A stretch of DNA of 64,000 nt, taken from the NCBI GenBank assembly GCA_023374045.1, contig CM041776.1, positions 47,932,171 to 47,996,170 of the forward strand, in the 5' to 3' direction. Both the position numbers and the translations under genes were made by a program. Shown here piece by piece: positions 1 through 9,700 of this stretch (its first letter is position 1; each line of letters opens with the position of its first letter). Under the pieces are notes generated by a model that was not told the origin of the DNA, did no database searches, and saw only the letters and a program-made list of their open reading frames with translations. The stretch is from Limonium bicolor. Taxonomy: Eukaryota; Streptophyta; Magnoliopsida; Caryophyllales; Plumbaginaceae.

Positions 1-235
1 ATAATTGGTTGTTGTTGGATTTGTTTTAAATTGTTTAAGTTCTACTATCTATCTCTTGTGGTCACTGCGGGAATACGTTTCGCATGTTGATTATCAGGTA
101 ATTCGTTATCACCCGTATGGGCGAGTGATAACAGTGACACCATTAGAGCGACAGTCTGTTATTTACCGCTGCGATATATTTACTTTGTGCGACATTTATA
201 GGATATTTAGGAGCCGAATTAGTAGGGGTGTTACA
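1..235 (+). repeat. Element A 5' LTR, 3' end only
   Basis: The segment ends GTGTTACA, the usual chromoviral LTR terminus, five bases before the primer-binding site. The same sequence recurs at 53894-54128 at the end of the 3' LTR. The rest of this LTR is off the left edge. The open frame seen here is not a gene; it recurs in the other LTR copy without any domain. Confidence 0.93.
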
Positions 236-239
236 AAAG

Positions 240-267
240 TGGTATCAGAGCGGAGTACCGCTCTGAT
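240..267 (+). other. Primer-binding site (tRNA-iMet type) overlapping a palindrome, element A
   Basis: TGGTATCAGAGC at 240-251 matches the 3' end of plant initiator tRNA-Met, the usual primer for chromoviruses. A perfect 10-bp inverted repeat (244-253 with 258-267, loop AGTA) starts inside it, so in RNA the primer site could be sequestered by its own downstream sequence. Confidence 0.9.
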
Positions 268-414
268 TACAAAAGATAGTAGTTTAAGTACCGTGAGCTT
301 AGGTTCTTCACACACCAGTACCAAGGAGATAGTTGTAAATGATTTGAGTTAGGTTATGGTAGGAAAAAGTACAGTATTTATACCAAGAGCTGAATTTGGT
401 TCTGAATTCTTCAG
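268..414 (+). other. Element A leader with possible splice acceptor before gag
   Basis: This is a non-coding leader between the primer site and gag. It ends TTCTTCAG directly before the gag ATG at 415. Element C also has TTCAG immediately before its inner gag ATG, so a leader intron with its acceptor at the start codon is possible. No donor can be fixed from sequence alone. Confidence 0.4.
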
Positions 415-1076
415 ATGTCTTCCGGAAGACGATCGACTGGCAGAGGCAGAGGTGGTGGTGGAAGAGGCGGCGGGCCTGGAGGAGGTCCTTCTGAGGCCCA
501 AGCCGTGGGCGTTGCTGAGACGGTAGCGGCCGTCTTTGCTCAGCTAGCCCTGATGGGAGGTGTCCAGATAGAAGCACCACCAGTAGTCCCACCCGTACCC
601 GCACCTAGAGAGCCGAATTGGCTAAAGAGCGTTGCTGACACGCGAGTACCTACATATGACGGTGTAGCTGATCCCACCGTCCTGGAGAGATACATTGTTG
701 AGCACGAGAAGGCCTTTGATGCCATTCATGTGCCTGCTGAGCACCGGGTCGGTATAGCAGCCTTTCATCTCTGGGATGCCGCCAGCACTTGGTGGAGGTC
801 CGTGAAGGCACACTACACCGCTATAGAGGGTTTTGGTTGGACAGGTTTTGTAGAATTACTGAGAGAGAAGTACTATCCTACTCATCTGAAGCATAGGAAG
901 CGGGAAGAGTTTGAGGCCCTGAGGCAGGGTAGTATGACAGTAGATCAGTACTACTCCTCTTTTATTGGGCTCTTGGACTTTGTCCCAGGAGTTTTTATTC
1001 TGATACGGTGAAAGTTGAGAAGTTTAGAGGCGGGCGATTGCTATCCCGCCATGGGTGCTGCCTTATACCCGACCAG
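415..1076 (+). pseudogene. gag: gag exon 1, element A (capsid-like region, frameshifted)
   Basis: This encodes the structural Gag protein that packages element RNA. It opens with MSSGRRSTGRGRG, a Gly/Arg-rich basic start, followed by a Pro-rich stretch and a retrotransposon gag domain (REPNWLKSV, then WWRSVKAHY, FVELLREKYYPTHL and MTVDQYYSSF). The homologous protein of element C aligns in the same order. The frame breaks near base 993, after LLDFVPGV, and the rest of the exon (VEKFRGG, PDQ) is read in another frame. The exon ends at a GT donor after CAG at 1076. I chose ATG 415 because it follows a TTCAG acceptor-like site as in element C and starts the conserved basic tail. The frame break is a one-base change, so assembly error is possible. 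Confidence 0.85.
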
Positions 1077-1152
1077 GTAAAATTAGTTGACAGATTATAT
1101 CTTGTAACTCAGTTTGATTATTACAAGTTCGGGGAACTCATTGGCATTATAG
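1077..1152 (+). other. Putative gag intron A (phase 0), element A
   Basis: It runs from GTAAAA to TTATAG, 76 bp. Removing it joins PDQ to ECYEAA in phase 0. Element C has a GT-AG interval at the same place and phase, joining TLQ to ECYHAA. Confidence 0.7.
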
Positions 1153-1280
1153 GAATGCTACGAGGCTGCTTCTCGGACCGAGCTGTTGGTGAACAGCCGG
1201 GAGGACGGCCAGGGGCAGAAGCGTAAGGCCCCAGAGAAGGACGGAGGTTGCGGTGGAAGCGGAAGCAGCAAGAGTTGGAA
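1153..1280 (+). pseudogene. gag: gag exon 2, element A
   Basis: This short exon starts ECYEAASRTELL and continues through a charged, Gly/Ser-rich linker (QKRKAPEKDGG). It corresponds to the ECYHAAAKVE segment of element C. It forms the C-terminal part of the capsid region and the linker towards the zinc knuckles. It is bounded by AG at 1151-1152 and a GTAAGA donor at 1281. Confidence 0.65.
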
Positions 1281-1372
1281 GTAAGATCCACCTTTAAGTT
1301 ATTTAACCATTTAAATTACTTACTTGCTGCCTGCTTTTATACCTGCTATTCCTGACACTTTGACGATCACAG
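1281..1372 (+). other. Putative gag intron B, element A only
   Basis: It runs from GTAAGATCC to CGATCACAG, 92 bp, T-rich before the acceptor. Element C has no clear counterpart and reads through this linker. Support is weaker than for introns A, C and D. Confidence 0.5.
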
Positions 1373-1495
1373 GAAGAAAAAGTTCTCCTGGAAGGAGAAG
1401 AGAAGGAGCAGGCCAGCCAGAAGGGCAAAGAGAAGGTCCCGATGCTGACCGGGCCTACCTACGATGCCAGCCTCTTAGATCTGCACCCCCTAAGG
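1373..1495 (+). pseudogene. gag: gag linker exon, element A
   Basis: This charged Lys/Glu-rich linker (QKGKEKVPMLTGPTYDA) is followed in a shifted frame by PLRSAPPKG, matching PLRSKAPKG in element C. It ends at G|GTAAG (phase 1). One frame break lies near base 1470. Confidence 0.6.
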
Positions 1496-1558
1496 GTAAG
1501 TTGTGATTATACTATCCATTACCATCCTTGTATTAATCTGAGTGTGATATGATAATAG
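1496..1558 (+). other. Putative gag intron C (phase 1), element A
   Basis: It runs from GTAAGTTG to GATAATAG, 63 bp. It splits a Gly codon after PPK. Element C has a GT-AG interval at the homologous site with the same phase. Confidence 0.7.
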
Positions 1559-1908
1559 GTTCTGCACCCCAGCGCCACTTTCACTGCAAGCGCTGTGGTA
1601 AAGACCACCCGGGTGTTGACTGCACCGGGCAAGCGGTGGACTGCCACCATTGTGGAAAGAAGGGCCACAGGTCGTTCGAGTGCTTCTAACCGAGAGCCGA
1701 GCGTACCGCCCGCCGAAGGGGACTCAGAGCGCACCTACTGGAGGAGGTGGAGCTCGAGGTGGCCAGAGGGGGCCGGCCCCCAAGCCCAGAGGGGGCAGCA
1801 GCAGCAGCAGCCGCAGCAGAGAACCAGAACCAGAGGAACCCGCCGGCAACCGTGTGCTGAATGCAGCGGGAGCTTCAGGCGCTGGCACTAGCACCCAGCG
1901 CGGTGAAG
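1559..1908 (+). pseudogene. gag: gag nucleocapsid exon with two CCHC zinc knuckles, element A
   Basis: This is the RNA-binding nucleocapsid part of Gag. It shows two CX2CX4HX4C knuckles in tandem, CKRCGKDHPGVDC and CHHCGKKGHRSFEC, then a Gly/Ser/Pro-rich low-complexity tail. Element C has the same pair (CRWCHKDHPGLDC, CNFCGVYGHRAYEC). A frame break lies just after the second knuckle, near base 1687; the tail (AYRPPKGTQS, then RGG-rich) is in another frame. The exon ends GAA G|GTTAG at 1908. The tail reads on through the intron to a stop, as expected if the intron must be removed to reach the AlkB domain. A stretch of CAG repeats lies near 1795-1815. Confidence 0.85.
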
Positions 1909-2034
1909 GTTAGCATTTGAAACCTTAACCATTGTATGAGCATGACTAAGTGTTAAACGCTTTACCTTAGCATGAATGTGTGTTTTAATTACCGCTTAGA
2001 TAAACAACTTATCTAGGAAACCTTTACCTCTTAG
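1909..2034 (+). other. Putative gag-AlkB intron D (phase 1), element A
   Basis: It runs from GTTAGC to CCTCTTAG, 126 bp. Removal gives GDFDICYP in frame after the knuckle exon. Element C gives GRFNICYP from a 131-bp interval at the same place and phase. This junction connects Gag to AlkB. Confidence 0.65.
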
Positions 2035-2757
2035 GAGACTTCGACATCTGCTATCCCACACTTACAAGACAGAGATCACCTAGACCGTGGAAGAAAGACG
2101 GGAGTACCCTAGTGAGTTGTGTCATGTGTCAGACCGGGCATGATACTTCTCAGAGAGTTCCTAACCCTAGATGAGCAAATCGCCATAGTGAATGAGTGTA
2201 GAGCTTTGGGTAAGGGCATAGGAGGATTTTATACCCCTGTATTTAATAGTGGTTCTAGAATGAAACTGCACATGATGTGCTTAGGGAAAGATTGGGATCC
2301 ACAAGCTAGGGTTTATCGAGAGGTGAGGATGGTAGGTGGCGTATATACCTAGGATACCTGAGAGTTTCCTAACCTTGGTGAGAAAGCAATGGATATTGCT
2401 CAAGACTGTGAGACTTCCATTACCCGACATACACCTGACGTTTGCATCATCAACTACTACGAGCAGGGAGGAAAACTTGGATGCACCAGGACCGTGATGA
2501 GACGACCGAGTCCATCACCAGAGGAATACCGGTTGTGTCATTCTCCATCGGCGATGATGCTGAGTTCATCTATGGAGACCAGAAGAGGATGGATCTAGCA
2601 AGCAAGATCATCCTCAAGTCTGGGGATGTGTTGGTATTTGGTGGAGAGGCGAGGCTTGTATACCATGGTATTAAGAGCATTAAGCTCAATACCGCCCCAC
2701 CAGTCTAGTGAATGATACCCACATCCGACCTGGCCGTTTAAATTTGACTTTCAGACA
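2035..2757 (+). pseudogene. AlkB/ALKBH1-like Fe(II)/2-oxoglutarate dioxygenase domain fused to gag, element A
   Basis: AlkB-family enzymes oxidatively remove methyl groups from nucleic-acid bases using Fe(II) and 2-oxoglutarate. In order, the sequence shows RPGMILLREFLT (2131-2166), GGFYTPVF, MMCLGKDWDP, PDVCIINYYE, the iron-binding HQD (2484-2492), IPVVSFSIGDDAEF, SGDVLVFGGEAR, the distal histidine in YHGIK (codon 2664-2666), and the cosubstrate-binding RLNLTFR (2730-2750). It then stops two codons later with TGA. The order and motifs fit eukaryotic ALKBH1 more than bacterial AlkB. The reading frame is broken in about four places (near 2330, 2385, 2480 and 2703). The upstream exon DICYP links it to the zinc-knuckle exon. 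It sits between nucleocapsid and protease, a place where gypsy elements normally have no enzyme. All metal and cosubstrate ligands are present, so the ancestral domain was probably active. Confidence 0.88.
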
Positions 2758-2924
2758 GTACTGATGTAATAGCAGTAGCTAAGTGTGTAACCTTGTATAA
2801 TACAGTTGGATGAATGAAATAAGAGTTTTATACCTTCAAGCATATGTGTTCAGTTTGTTGATACCGTTAATTCATAACTTCAGGCTACGAAAATGGAAAG
2901 GAGGGTACCATCTGCATCTTAGAT
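2758..2924 (+). other. Spacer between gag-AlkB stop and pol, element A
   Basis: This stretch is non-coding and AT-rich. It contains TAACTTCAG at about 2874-2882, an acceptor-like site just upstream of the protease frame. Element C has ACAATTAG in the same position. Pol may therefore be made from a spliced RNA that skips the gag-AlkB stop. Confidence 0.4.
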
Positions 2925-4751
2925 ATGGCGCAAGCCAAGGAGTCCGGTAATGTCATCACAGGTATGACAATTACAACCGACAGGAGATTACTGATTTATT
3001 GGGACTCGATGCTAATACAAGAAATGATCTCAGGTACCTTTCCTGTTAATGGTGTTAGTGCTTCCGTATTGTTCGACTCAGGGGCTTCACATTCTTTTAT
3101 TTCCTCGGCATTTGCTATGAAGCTGGGGGCCCCCCGAACAGCTTTCGACTTTTCAGTCACCCTTCCATCGAAGGAGAAAGTAGGTTGCACCAGGCAGTAC
3201 TTAGGGTCGGAGATCAGCATTATGAATGAGACTTTTCCCATCGATTTGATTGAGTTTAAGAACTTGGGCTTCGACATTATAGTGGGTATGGATTGGCTAC
3301 GAAAGCATAAGGGCCGCCTTCATTGTGCAGAGCATCTACTATTACTGAAGGGGCCGAGCGGCAAGACAGTGTCGTACCGCAGTGTGAGGAGAGAGCCGAC
3401 TGTCAAGATCGTGTCAGCATTGTCCCTGATGAAGGACGTTAGGAAGGGCCGACAAGCCTTCCTCTGTTATGTACAGGACACGAGACAGTGCGACGAGATG
3501 GATGTAGACATTCCAGTCGTGGCAGACTTTCCCGATGTGTTTCCTGATGAGTTGCCAGGCATGCCGCCTGTGCGTGAGGTTGAGTTCGCCGTCGACTTAT
3601 TGCCAGGTACGGGCCCTATTGCTAAGGCACCCTACCGTATGGCACCGGCTGAGATGAGGGAGCTGAAGGTACAGCTGGAGGACCTCCTCGACAAGGGATT
3701 CATTCGACCTAGTGTTTCTCCTTGGGGTGCTCCAGTATTATTCGTCAAGAAGAAGGACGGCAGTATGCGACTCTGCATCGACTACCGCGAGCTTAATGCG
3801 GTCACGGTCAAGAACAAGTATCCGTTGCCACGGATTGATGACTTATTTGACCAGTTGAGAGGGGCCAGTGTGTTCTCAAAGATAGATCTCAGATCTGGCT
3901 ACCATCAGATTAGGATTGCAGAGGGTGACATAGAGAAGACAGCTTTCAGGACACGGTATGGACACTACGAGTTCACCGTTATGCCATTCGGATTGACGAA
4001 TGCGCCAGCCATATTCATGGATTTGATGAACCGTCTCTTCAGAGAACAGCTTGATAGTTCAGTTGTGGTCTTCATCGACGATATTCTGATCTATTCAAAG
4101 ACCAGGGAAGATCATGAGTTACATCTGAGACAGGTATTGAGTATCATGAGAAAGAACCAGCTGTATGCCAAGCTCTCGAAGTGTGAGTTCTGGTTAGACA
4201 GCGTGTCATTTCTAGGACACATCATATCAGCAGACGGGATATCTGTAGACCCTGCTAAGATTGAGGCAGTGAAGAGTTGGCCAAGGCCAAAGACAGTTAC
4301 AGACGTCCGCAGCTTTCTGGGTTTGGCCGGTTACTATAGAAGGTTCGTGAAGGACTTCTCCAAGGGCCAAACCATGACTAATCTAATGAAGAAGGAGTCC
4401 CAGTTCTTATGGTCTGCAGAGTGTGAGCAGTCCTTTCAGACGCTGAAGGATCTCCTGACATCGGCACCCGTTCTTACTATTCCTGAGGGCACCGATGGGT
4501 TCGAGGTATACTGTGATGCCTCTGGAACCGGTCTAGGCTGTGTGCTTATGCAGCACGGGAAGGTAGTTGCCTACGCATCCCGACAGCTGAAGAAGCATGA
4601 GGTGAATTACCCCACACACGACCTTGAGTTAGGCGCAGTAGTCTTCGCTTTGAAGATCTGGCGACATTATCTTTACGGTGTGACAGTCACTATCTACTCT
4701 GATCACAAGAGTTTACAGCATCTCTTCTCTCAGAAGGAGCTAAACATGTGA
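2925..4751 (+). CDS. pol: pol: aspartic protease, reverse transcriptase and RNase H, element A
   Basis: This is a 608-residue open frame encoding the polyprotein part that matures Gag-Pol and copies the RNA into DNA. The protease active site DSGAS is at residues 51-55. The reverse transcriptase shows [48 protein letters not shown] and the catalytic FIDD at about 382-385. RNase H begins at [12 protein letters not shown] and includes YSDHKSL. The frame ends at a TGA in LNM*QRR, where element C reads LNLRQRR. That is an Arg-to-stop change (CGA to TGA), typical of cytosine deamination. The true amino end may lie upstream after the acceptor near 2882; ATG 2925 is simply the first Met of the frame. 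It is the longest intact frame in the window and about 80-85% similar by eye to element C. Confidence 0.93.
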   Translation: MAQAKESGNVITGMTITTDRRLLIYWDSMLIQEMISGTFPVNGVSASVLFDSGASHSFISSAFAMKLGAPRTAFDFSVTLPSKEKVGCTRQYLGSEISIMNETFPIDLIEFKNLGFDIIVGMDWLRKHKGRLHCAEHLLLLKGPSGKTVSYRSVRREPTVKIVSALSLMKDVRKGRQAFLCYVQDTRQCDEMDVDIPVVADFPDVFPDELPGMPPVREVEFAVDLLPGTGPIAKAPYRMAPAEMRELKVQLEDLLDKGFIRPSVSPWGAPVLFVKKKDGSMRLCIDYRELNAVTVKNKYPLPRIDDLFDQLRGASVFSKIDLRSGYHQIRIAEGDIEKTAFRTRYGHYEFTVMPFGLTNAPAIFMDLMNRLFREQLDSSVVVFIDDILIYSKTREDHELHLRQVLSIMRKNQLYAKLSKCEFWLDSVSFLGHIISADGISVDPAKIEAVKSWPRPKTVTDVRSFLGLAGYYRRFVKDFSKGQTMTNLMKKESQFLWSAECEQSFQTLKDLLTSAPVLTIPEGTDGFEVYCDASGTGLGCVLMQHGKVVAYASRQLKKHEVNYPTHDLELGAVVFALKIWRHYLYGVTVTIYSDHKSLQHLFSQKELNM

Positions 4752-5145
4752 CAGAGAAGATGGGTCGAGTTCTTGAAGGACTACGACATAGACCTGAAAT
4801 ACAAGAGGGCAAGGCGAATGTAGTAGCCGACGCCCTGAGCCGCAGAGCTCATTCATTATTTACGCTATTAGCGAGCAGCAGTATGATTGATGAGATACGA
4901 GCTGCACAGGAGAGTGACAGTACATGGAGAGTATCAGCAGAAAATGTAGAGGGTTGTTTGAGAGTCAGAAGTATGACTTCGAACTGTGTGATGATGGCAT
5001 GATTCGACTGAATGGCCGTTTGTATTCCAGTCTTCTCCAGATTTGAAGGAGAAGATACTCCAGGAGGCTCATTGCTCGTCCTTATCCGTCCACCCCGTTC
5101 TTCGAAGATGTACAAGGACTTAAGGTCCATTTCTGGTGGAGCGGG
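4752..5145 (+). pseudogene. pol: pol: RNase H end and integrase start, element A (broken)
   Basis: After the premature TGA the homology continues with [17 protein letters not shown]. It then shifts frame at about 4803 to [18 protein letters not shown], the conserved end of RNase H. The following 150-200 bases correspond to the integrase N-terminal region (EAHCSSLSV and KMYKDL by comparison with element C) but change frame repeatedly. Part of the HHCC zinc-finger region can be recognised only piecewise. Confidence 0.75.
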
Positions 5146-5592
5146 ATGAAGAAGGATGTAGCTGACTACGTGACTAGATGCTTGACCTGTCACAAGGTTA
5201 AGTTTGAGCATAGGAGACCCGGAGGTTTAGTGCAGTTTATGCCTATTCCTTGCTGGAAGTTCGAGGACATCTCGATGGATTTCGTTGTCGGTCTCCCACC
5301 GACTAAGGGAGGACTGAACACGATTTGGGTCATTGTGGACCGTCTGACGAAGGTGGCAAAGTTTGTTGCTATGAAGGATACCTGGAAGGTCCCGAAGTTA
5401 GCGGACTTGTTCCAGAAGGAGGTGATCCGGCACCATGGTGTGCCAAAGACTATTGTTTCTGATAGGGACCCTCGATTTTTGTCCAGATTCTGGGGACAGG
5501 TTCAGGAAGCCTTGGGTACAAGTTGAAGCTTAGTACGATTCCATCCACAGACCGACGGTCAGAGTGAGAGGACCATCCAGACACTGGAGGAC
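5146..5592 (+). pseudogene. pol: pol: integrase zinc finger and catalytic core, element A
   Basis: Integrase inserts the DNA copy into the genome. The frame shows [16 protein letters not shown] (the cysteine pair of the HHCC finger), then MDFVVGLP with the first catalytic Asp, [13 protein letters not shown], and TIVSDRDPRFLSRFW with the second Asp. It breaks at about 5523. The third acidic residue lies beyond the break in [15 protein letters not shown] (about 5540-5583). All three catalytic acids are therefore present but not in one frame. Confidence 0.85.
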
Positions 5593-6126
5593 ATGCTGAG
5601 AGCATGTGCCTTAGATTTTCAGGGGAGTTGGTTAGAGCGACTACATCTGATAGAGTTCGCCTACAACAACAGCTACCACTCCTCGATACAGATGCCACCG
5701 TTTCAGGCACTATATGGTAGACCATGTAGGACTCCTCTATGCTGGGATGAGGCCAGCGAGAATACGCTTCTAGGACCTGAGTACCTAGAGCAGATTAAGG
5801 AGGATGTCCTACAGATTCGTAAGAACATGAAAGCTCAGGACCGGCAGAAATCATATGCAGACACCAAGAGGAGGGACATTGAGTTCACTACCGACGATAT
5901 GGTATTCCTTAGAGTGTCACCCATGAAGGGGATATTCCGGTTTGGGCAGAAGGGCAAGTTGAGCCCAAAGTATGTTGGACCTTATGCGATTAGGGAGCGA
6001 GTGGGCCCGTTAGCCTACAGACTGGATTTGCCAGCAGAGCTCGGGAGGGTGCACGACGTCTTTCACGTTTCACAGTTGAAGAAGTATGTGCCCCACCCAT
6101 CGCACGTTTACAGCCAGAGACTTTAG
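5593..6126 (+). CDS. pol: pol: integrase C-terminal part with GPY/F-type region, element A
   Basis: This frame follows the catalytic core: [44 protein letters not shown], then [33 protein letters not shown] (GPY/F-type motif of chromoviruses) and [14 protein letters not shown]. It is in register with element C. It ends early with SQRL and a stop because of a frame break; the last domain continues in another frame. Confidence 0.87.
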   Translation: MLRACALDFQGSWLERLHLIEFAYNNSYHSSIQMPPFQALYGRPCRTPLCWDEASENTLLGPEYLEQIKEDVLQIRKNMKAQDRQKSYADTKRRDIEFTTDDMVFLRVSPMKGIFRFGQKGKLSPKYVGPYAIRERVGPLAYRLDLPAELGRVHDVFHVSQLKKYVPHPSHVYSQRL

Positions 6127-6308
6127 AGTTGGACCCCGCTCTACGATATGAGGAAGTACCACTCCGCATTCTCGATACGAAGACGAGGCAGACTAGGAAC
6201 AAGACCGTTAGCATGGTCAAGGTTCTCTGGTCGAACCATGAGGTGGAGGAGGCTACATGGGAGTTAGAGGACTCCATGAGAGCGAAGTATCCCGCACTCT
6301 TCGAGTAG
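6112..6308 (+). pseudogene. pol: pol: chromodomain-like integrase tail, element A
   Basis: In the frame after the break the sequence reads RILDTKTRQTRNKTVS, then VKVLWSNHEVEEATWELE and MRAKYPALFE before a TAG at 6306-6308. This is the CHD-like tail that marks plant chromoviruses and is thought to steer integration towards heterochromatin. Element C has the same segment ending MRAKYPSLF. Confidence 0.82.
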
Positions 6309-6349
6309 TAGCTGTGATACTTGTACGGGTTCGTGGTCAAACCCTTTTT

Positions 6350-6360
6350 AAGGGGGGTAG
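6350..6360 (+). other. Upstream (first) polypurine tract, element A
   Basis: AAGGGGGGTAG lies about 40 bases after the pol stop and is a copy of the LTR-adjacent tract at 6737. A weak inverted repeat (GGGTT...AACCC, about 6327-6345) precedes it. The same duplicated tract is found in elements C, D and F. Confidence 0.7.
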
Positions 6361-6716
6361 ACACCACTTGGCTTGCGCATATGTTATGCATTAGGTCTTG
6401 TTTTGGTGGTGTGTTTTGTTGGTATGCTGCGTCATACATGTTTGTTTGAATGATTGTATGTTAATACATTTTATGTATGTGCCTTAGTGCACCTGTTTGA
6501 ATATATATAGTACCGCTGAGTACTTTTGTTGATGAGTTGGATGTGCACCTTGTTTAGTGCTGTGATACGAATGAGTTTGTACCATGAGTTTGGCTATTTG
6601 ATATATGCTGTATGTATAGACTAGGTTTGAACCTAGTGGGAGTTACTCCCTAGCGATGGACTGTTTGGTTACTTAGTGGAACTTGATTCCTTAGGTGAAC
6701 TGTAGAGGATTAAGGA

Positions 6717-6749
6717 CTTCGGGACGAAGCCTTTTTAAGGGGGGTAGAC
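6717..6749 (+). other. LTR-adjacent polypurine tract with hairpin, element A
   Basis: AAGGGGGGTAGAC at 6737-6749 directly precedes the LTR start TGAAATACCCC, as expected for the plus-strand primer. A short hairpin, CTTCG-GGA-CGAAG (6717-6729), sits just upstream. The 390 bases between the two tracts (6361-6716) hold no gene. Confidence 0.88.
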
Positions 6750-9700
6750 TGAAATACCCCTAACCTTTAAAACTTAATTAAATGATCTAAGATGGTTAAT
6801 AAACATCTAAATATTATTGGGGAACAATCTAAAGATCTCAACAAGGCAAAACATGCCTTAAGATCGGTAAAGCCAAAAATGTGCTTTAAAGCACCATAAA
6901 GATTGTATGACCTCAAATAGGATCCAAAGTGGATTCCTAAGTATTATAATGAAGTAAGGAACACAACAAAACTATTCAAAGAAAACTAAGCTCAGAAGCA
7001 CCTTGCAACACAAAATGTGCACTAAAACACCTTAAAGCACATTTTTTGAAATTGCCTTCTAAATTGGTTTTTAATGGGCTTAAAGGTTATAATTACCTTT
7101 AAATATGATATATATCACATTATATCATATTAGGAATTTAATTCCAAATTTACAAATTTTTACAAATTTAATATTAAAATATTAATAAAACCCTAAAAGG
7201 GGGCCCGCTTGAGTCAACATTGACTAAGAATGGTCAAGAGGTCAAAGTTGACCCCTTGGACCACATGGAATCAGCAGCTACAAGCAAGAGGAGGCTGGAT
7301 TCACCACTTTCACATTCAAGAGACAAGTCTCCAACACCACTCCTTAAATTAAGGAGACTACTTTACCTTTCTAATATTATGATTTAACAATACACTCTTT
7401 TGCTCCATTATTGACTCCACCAGCCCCCAAAACCGTGTGAGCCAGACTTTCCCCTCCATTAACTGATGGCTCTTATCCCTTGATGAGTCATTAGTCATTA
7501 CAAATCAATAAACTAATCAAAGTTGTCTTTTTCAAACAATAATGCTCATTTCAATTATTTCCTTGGCTCTTGCTCCATTCCAGCCGAGCTTGCTCCATTC
7601 CAACTGAGCTCATCCAGTTTCCAAACTCTCAAGCTTTGTTCTTGAGCATGGAAGGTAGATCTAACTCTTAAGCTCCTAAGGTAATGTTTAAGGCTTGTTT
7701 TTTTTATTTTTCTTCATCTCTTCACCACTTTAGATCTCGTGGCTCATCACTTCCTATGGCTTATTCTCAGTGTTTTAAGGTTAGAACACCAACCAATTTC
7801 GGCTGAAGCAAGTTAAGGGACCAAGGTTTCCCAAAATCTCATTTTAAGGTAAAAACATACCTTAAGCTTCTCTACTCTTCATCCGATTTTCTTCCTTTGA
7901 TTTTTGAGTTTATACACTCATAATCTTCATATTTACATGTTCAATCAGTTGGTTAGCCATTTGAAGCAAGGGAGGCCGAGATCTAAGGAAATACCCTTCT
8001 TTAAGGCATTTTCCAAGGTAAAACCTAATACCAAGGCAGCTTGTTGTTGTCTAGCTATTTCCTATGTCTATATGGTGAATTAACACCTTGTGGTGTGTTT
8101 AATTCAGGCCGAATCCCTCTTGAAGTTCCCTTGCATTTTTAAGGTGATTTTTGCCTTAAATCTTACATTAATTGTTCCTTATGGTTAAGCTCAAGCTTGG
8201 AGTATAACCATATCTTGTTTTGGTGTATTAAACATGTCTAAATGATGTGGTGAATTTTCCTTCAAGTGGCCGAGTACATACAAGGAGAAATCAAGGTATA
8301 AACACCTTAAAACTTATGATTTTATAATTTCTAAGCATATATATTAATATTGCCGAGAGGGAGTTATAATATGGGTTATATTGACCTAAAAATGGAAAAA
8401 AATGACTAAGATAAATTAAGCTAGTCATTTAAGAGATTTAATTAACATAATGGTCAAATTATGACATTATGTGGAAAAATAATTAAATTAAAGTGAGGCC
8501 GTGAGTATATGCTATATTTTGAGACATTTAAAGTGTAATTTATTTTGCAAGTTCAAGGTTGTAATAAGGCCATGTCATTAGGCCATTTTAATTTAAGTTT
8601 ATAAGCTTATTTAGTTAGATTTATGCTTATAATTAAGTTTGGGGCCAAACCGTAATTATTGGTAAAATATAAAGCCGTGGGCTTAATTTAGAGGAATTTA
8701 GGGTTTTTAAATGAATTTAATAAAAATTATAACATTTTATAAAGTTTTGTGTCAAAATTGTAAAAATAGAAAAGTATGGGGTAAGTTGTATTACCGAAGT
8801 TTGGTCCAATTTGGTATTAGAAGTCAAAGTTGACTATATAGGAGACTTTGACCAAGTTTGGAGAATTTTAGAAATTAAAATACTACCTTATATTAAGATA
8901 GTTATTAAATTGTAAAAGATTTATAAGAGATGGGGCTATAATGTATTTCCGAAACTTTGGGGTACTAAATATTTTACAGTCCTTAAGTTATTAGGAATTT
9001 TTAGAAGTTTATTTGGTTAAATTTGGAGTTTATATGAATTATATAAGTATAATATATGATATTTTATAACATTGTTACAAATGGGTAACAAGTGGGTAAA
9101 AACCGAGATTTATAGAAAGTATAAGGTTAGGAATAATATTTATAACCTTTTGGTATAGTTTGGTAATTTTTGGAGTTATATATAGATTTTATAAGACATA
9201 TGTATAATATATAGTTTTAATGCATTAGAAAACTATGTATTATAAATTGGGAAGATTTGGTAAATATACAAAGTTTGGTGGTGGAATTTAATTAAAACAT
9301 CCTAGGGGCTGTTCGAAAATTATAGCCTTTAAAAACTATAGGTTATAATTATTTAAGGTTTAAGGATTATAATATAGGTATATTATAAGTGTAACAATGA
9401 ATATAATTTGGGTTGATTTGTGATTTATAGAAGTTTAGTGGTTTATAGTGAAAGCCGAAATATAAGGGTGTTTGGTATTTTAACAAATATAATAGGTTTA
9501 ATGTTTTAATGACTTAAATGTCATAATATAAGTTATATAACTATAATGTAACATTATATTAATTATGTGGTGGATTTTGTAAATACCTAAGAAAATAGGT
9601 GCTGTTCGGAAATGTTAACATTTTAAAATGGAATTTATAATATGGTTTTAATGTTATAAGAGTTATAACATTTATAATATAAGAGGTATTCATTAAAAAG

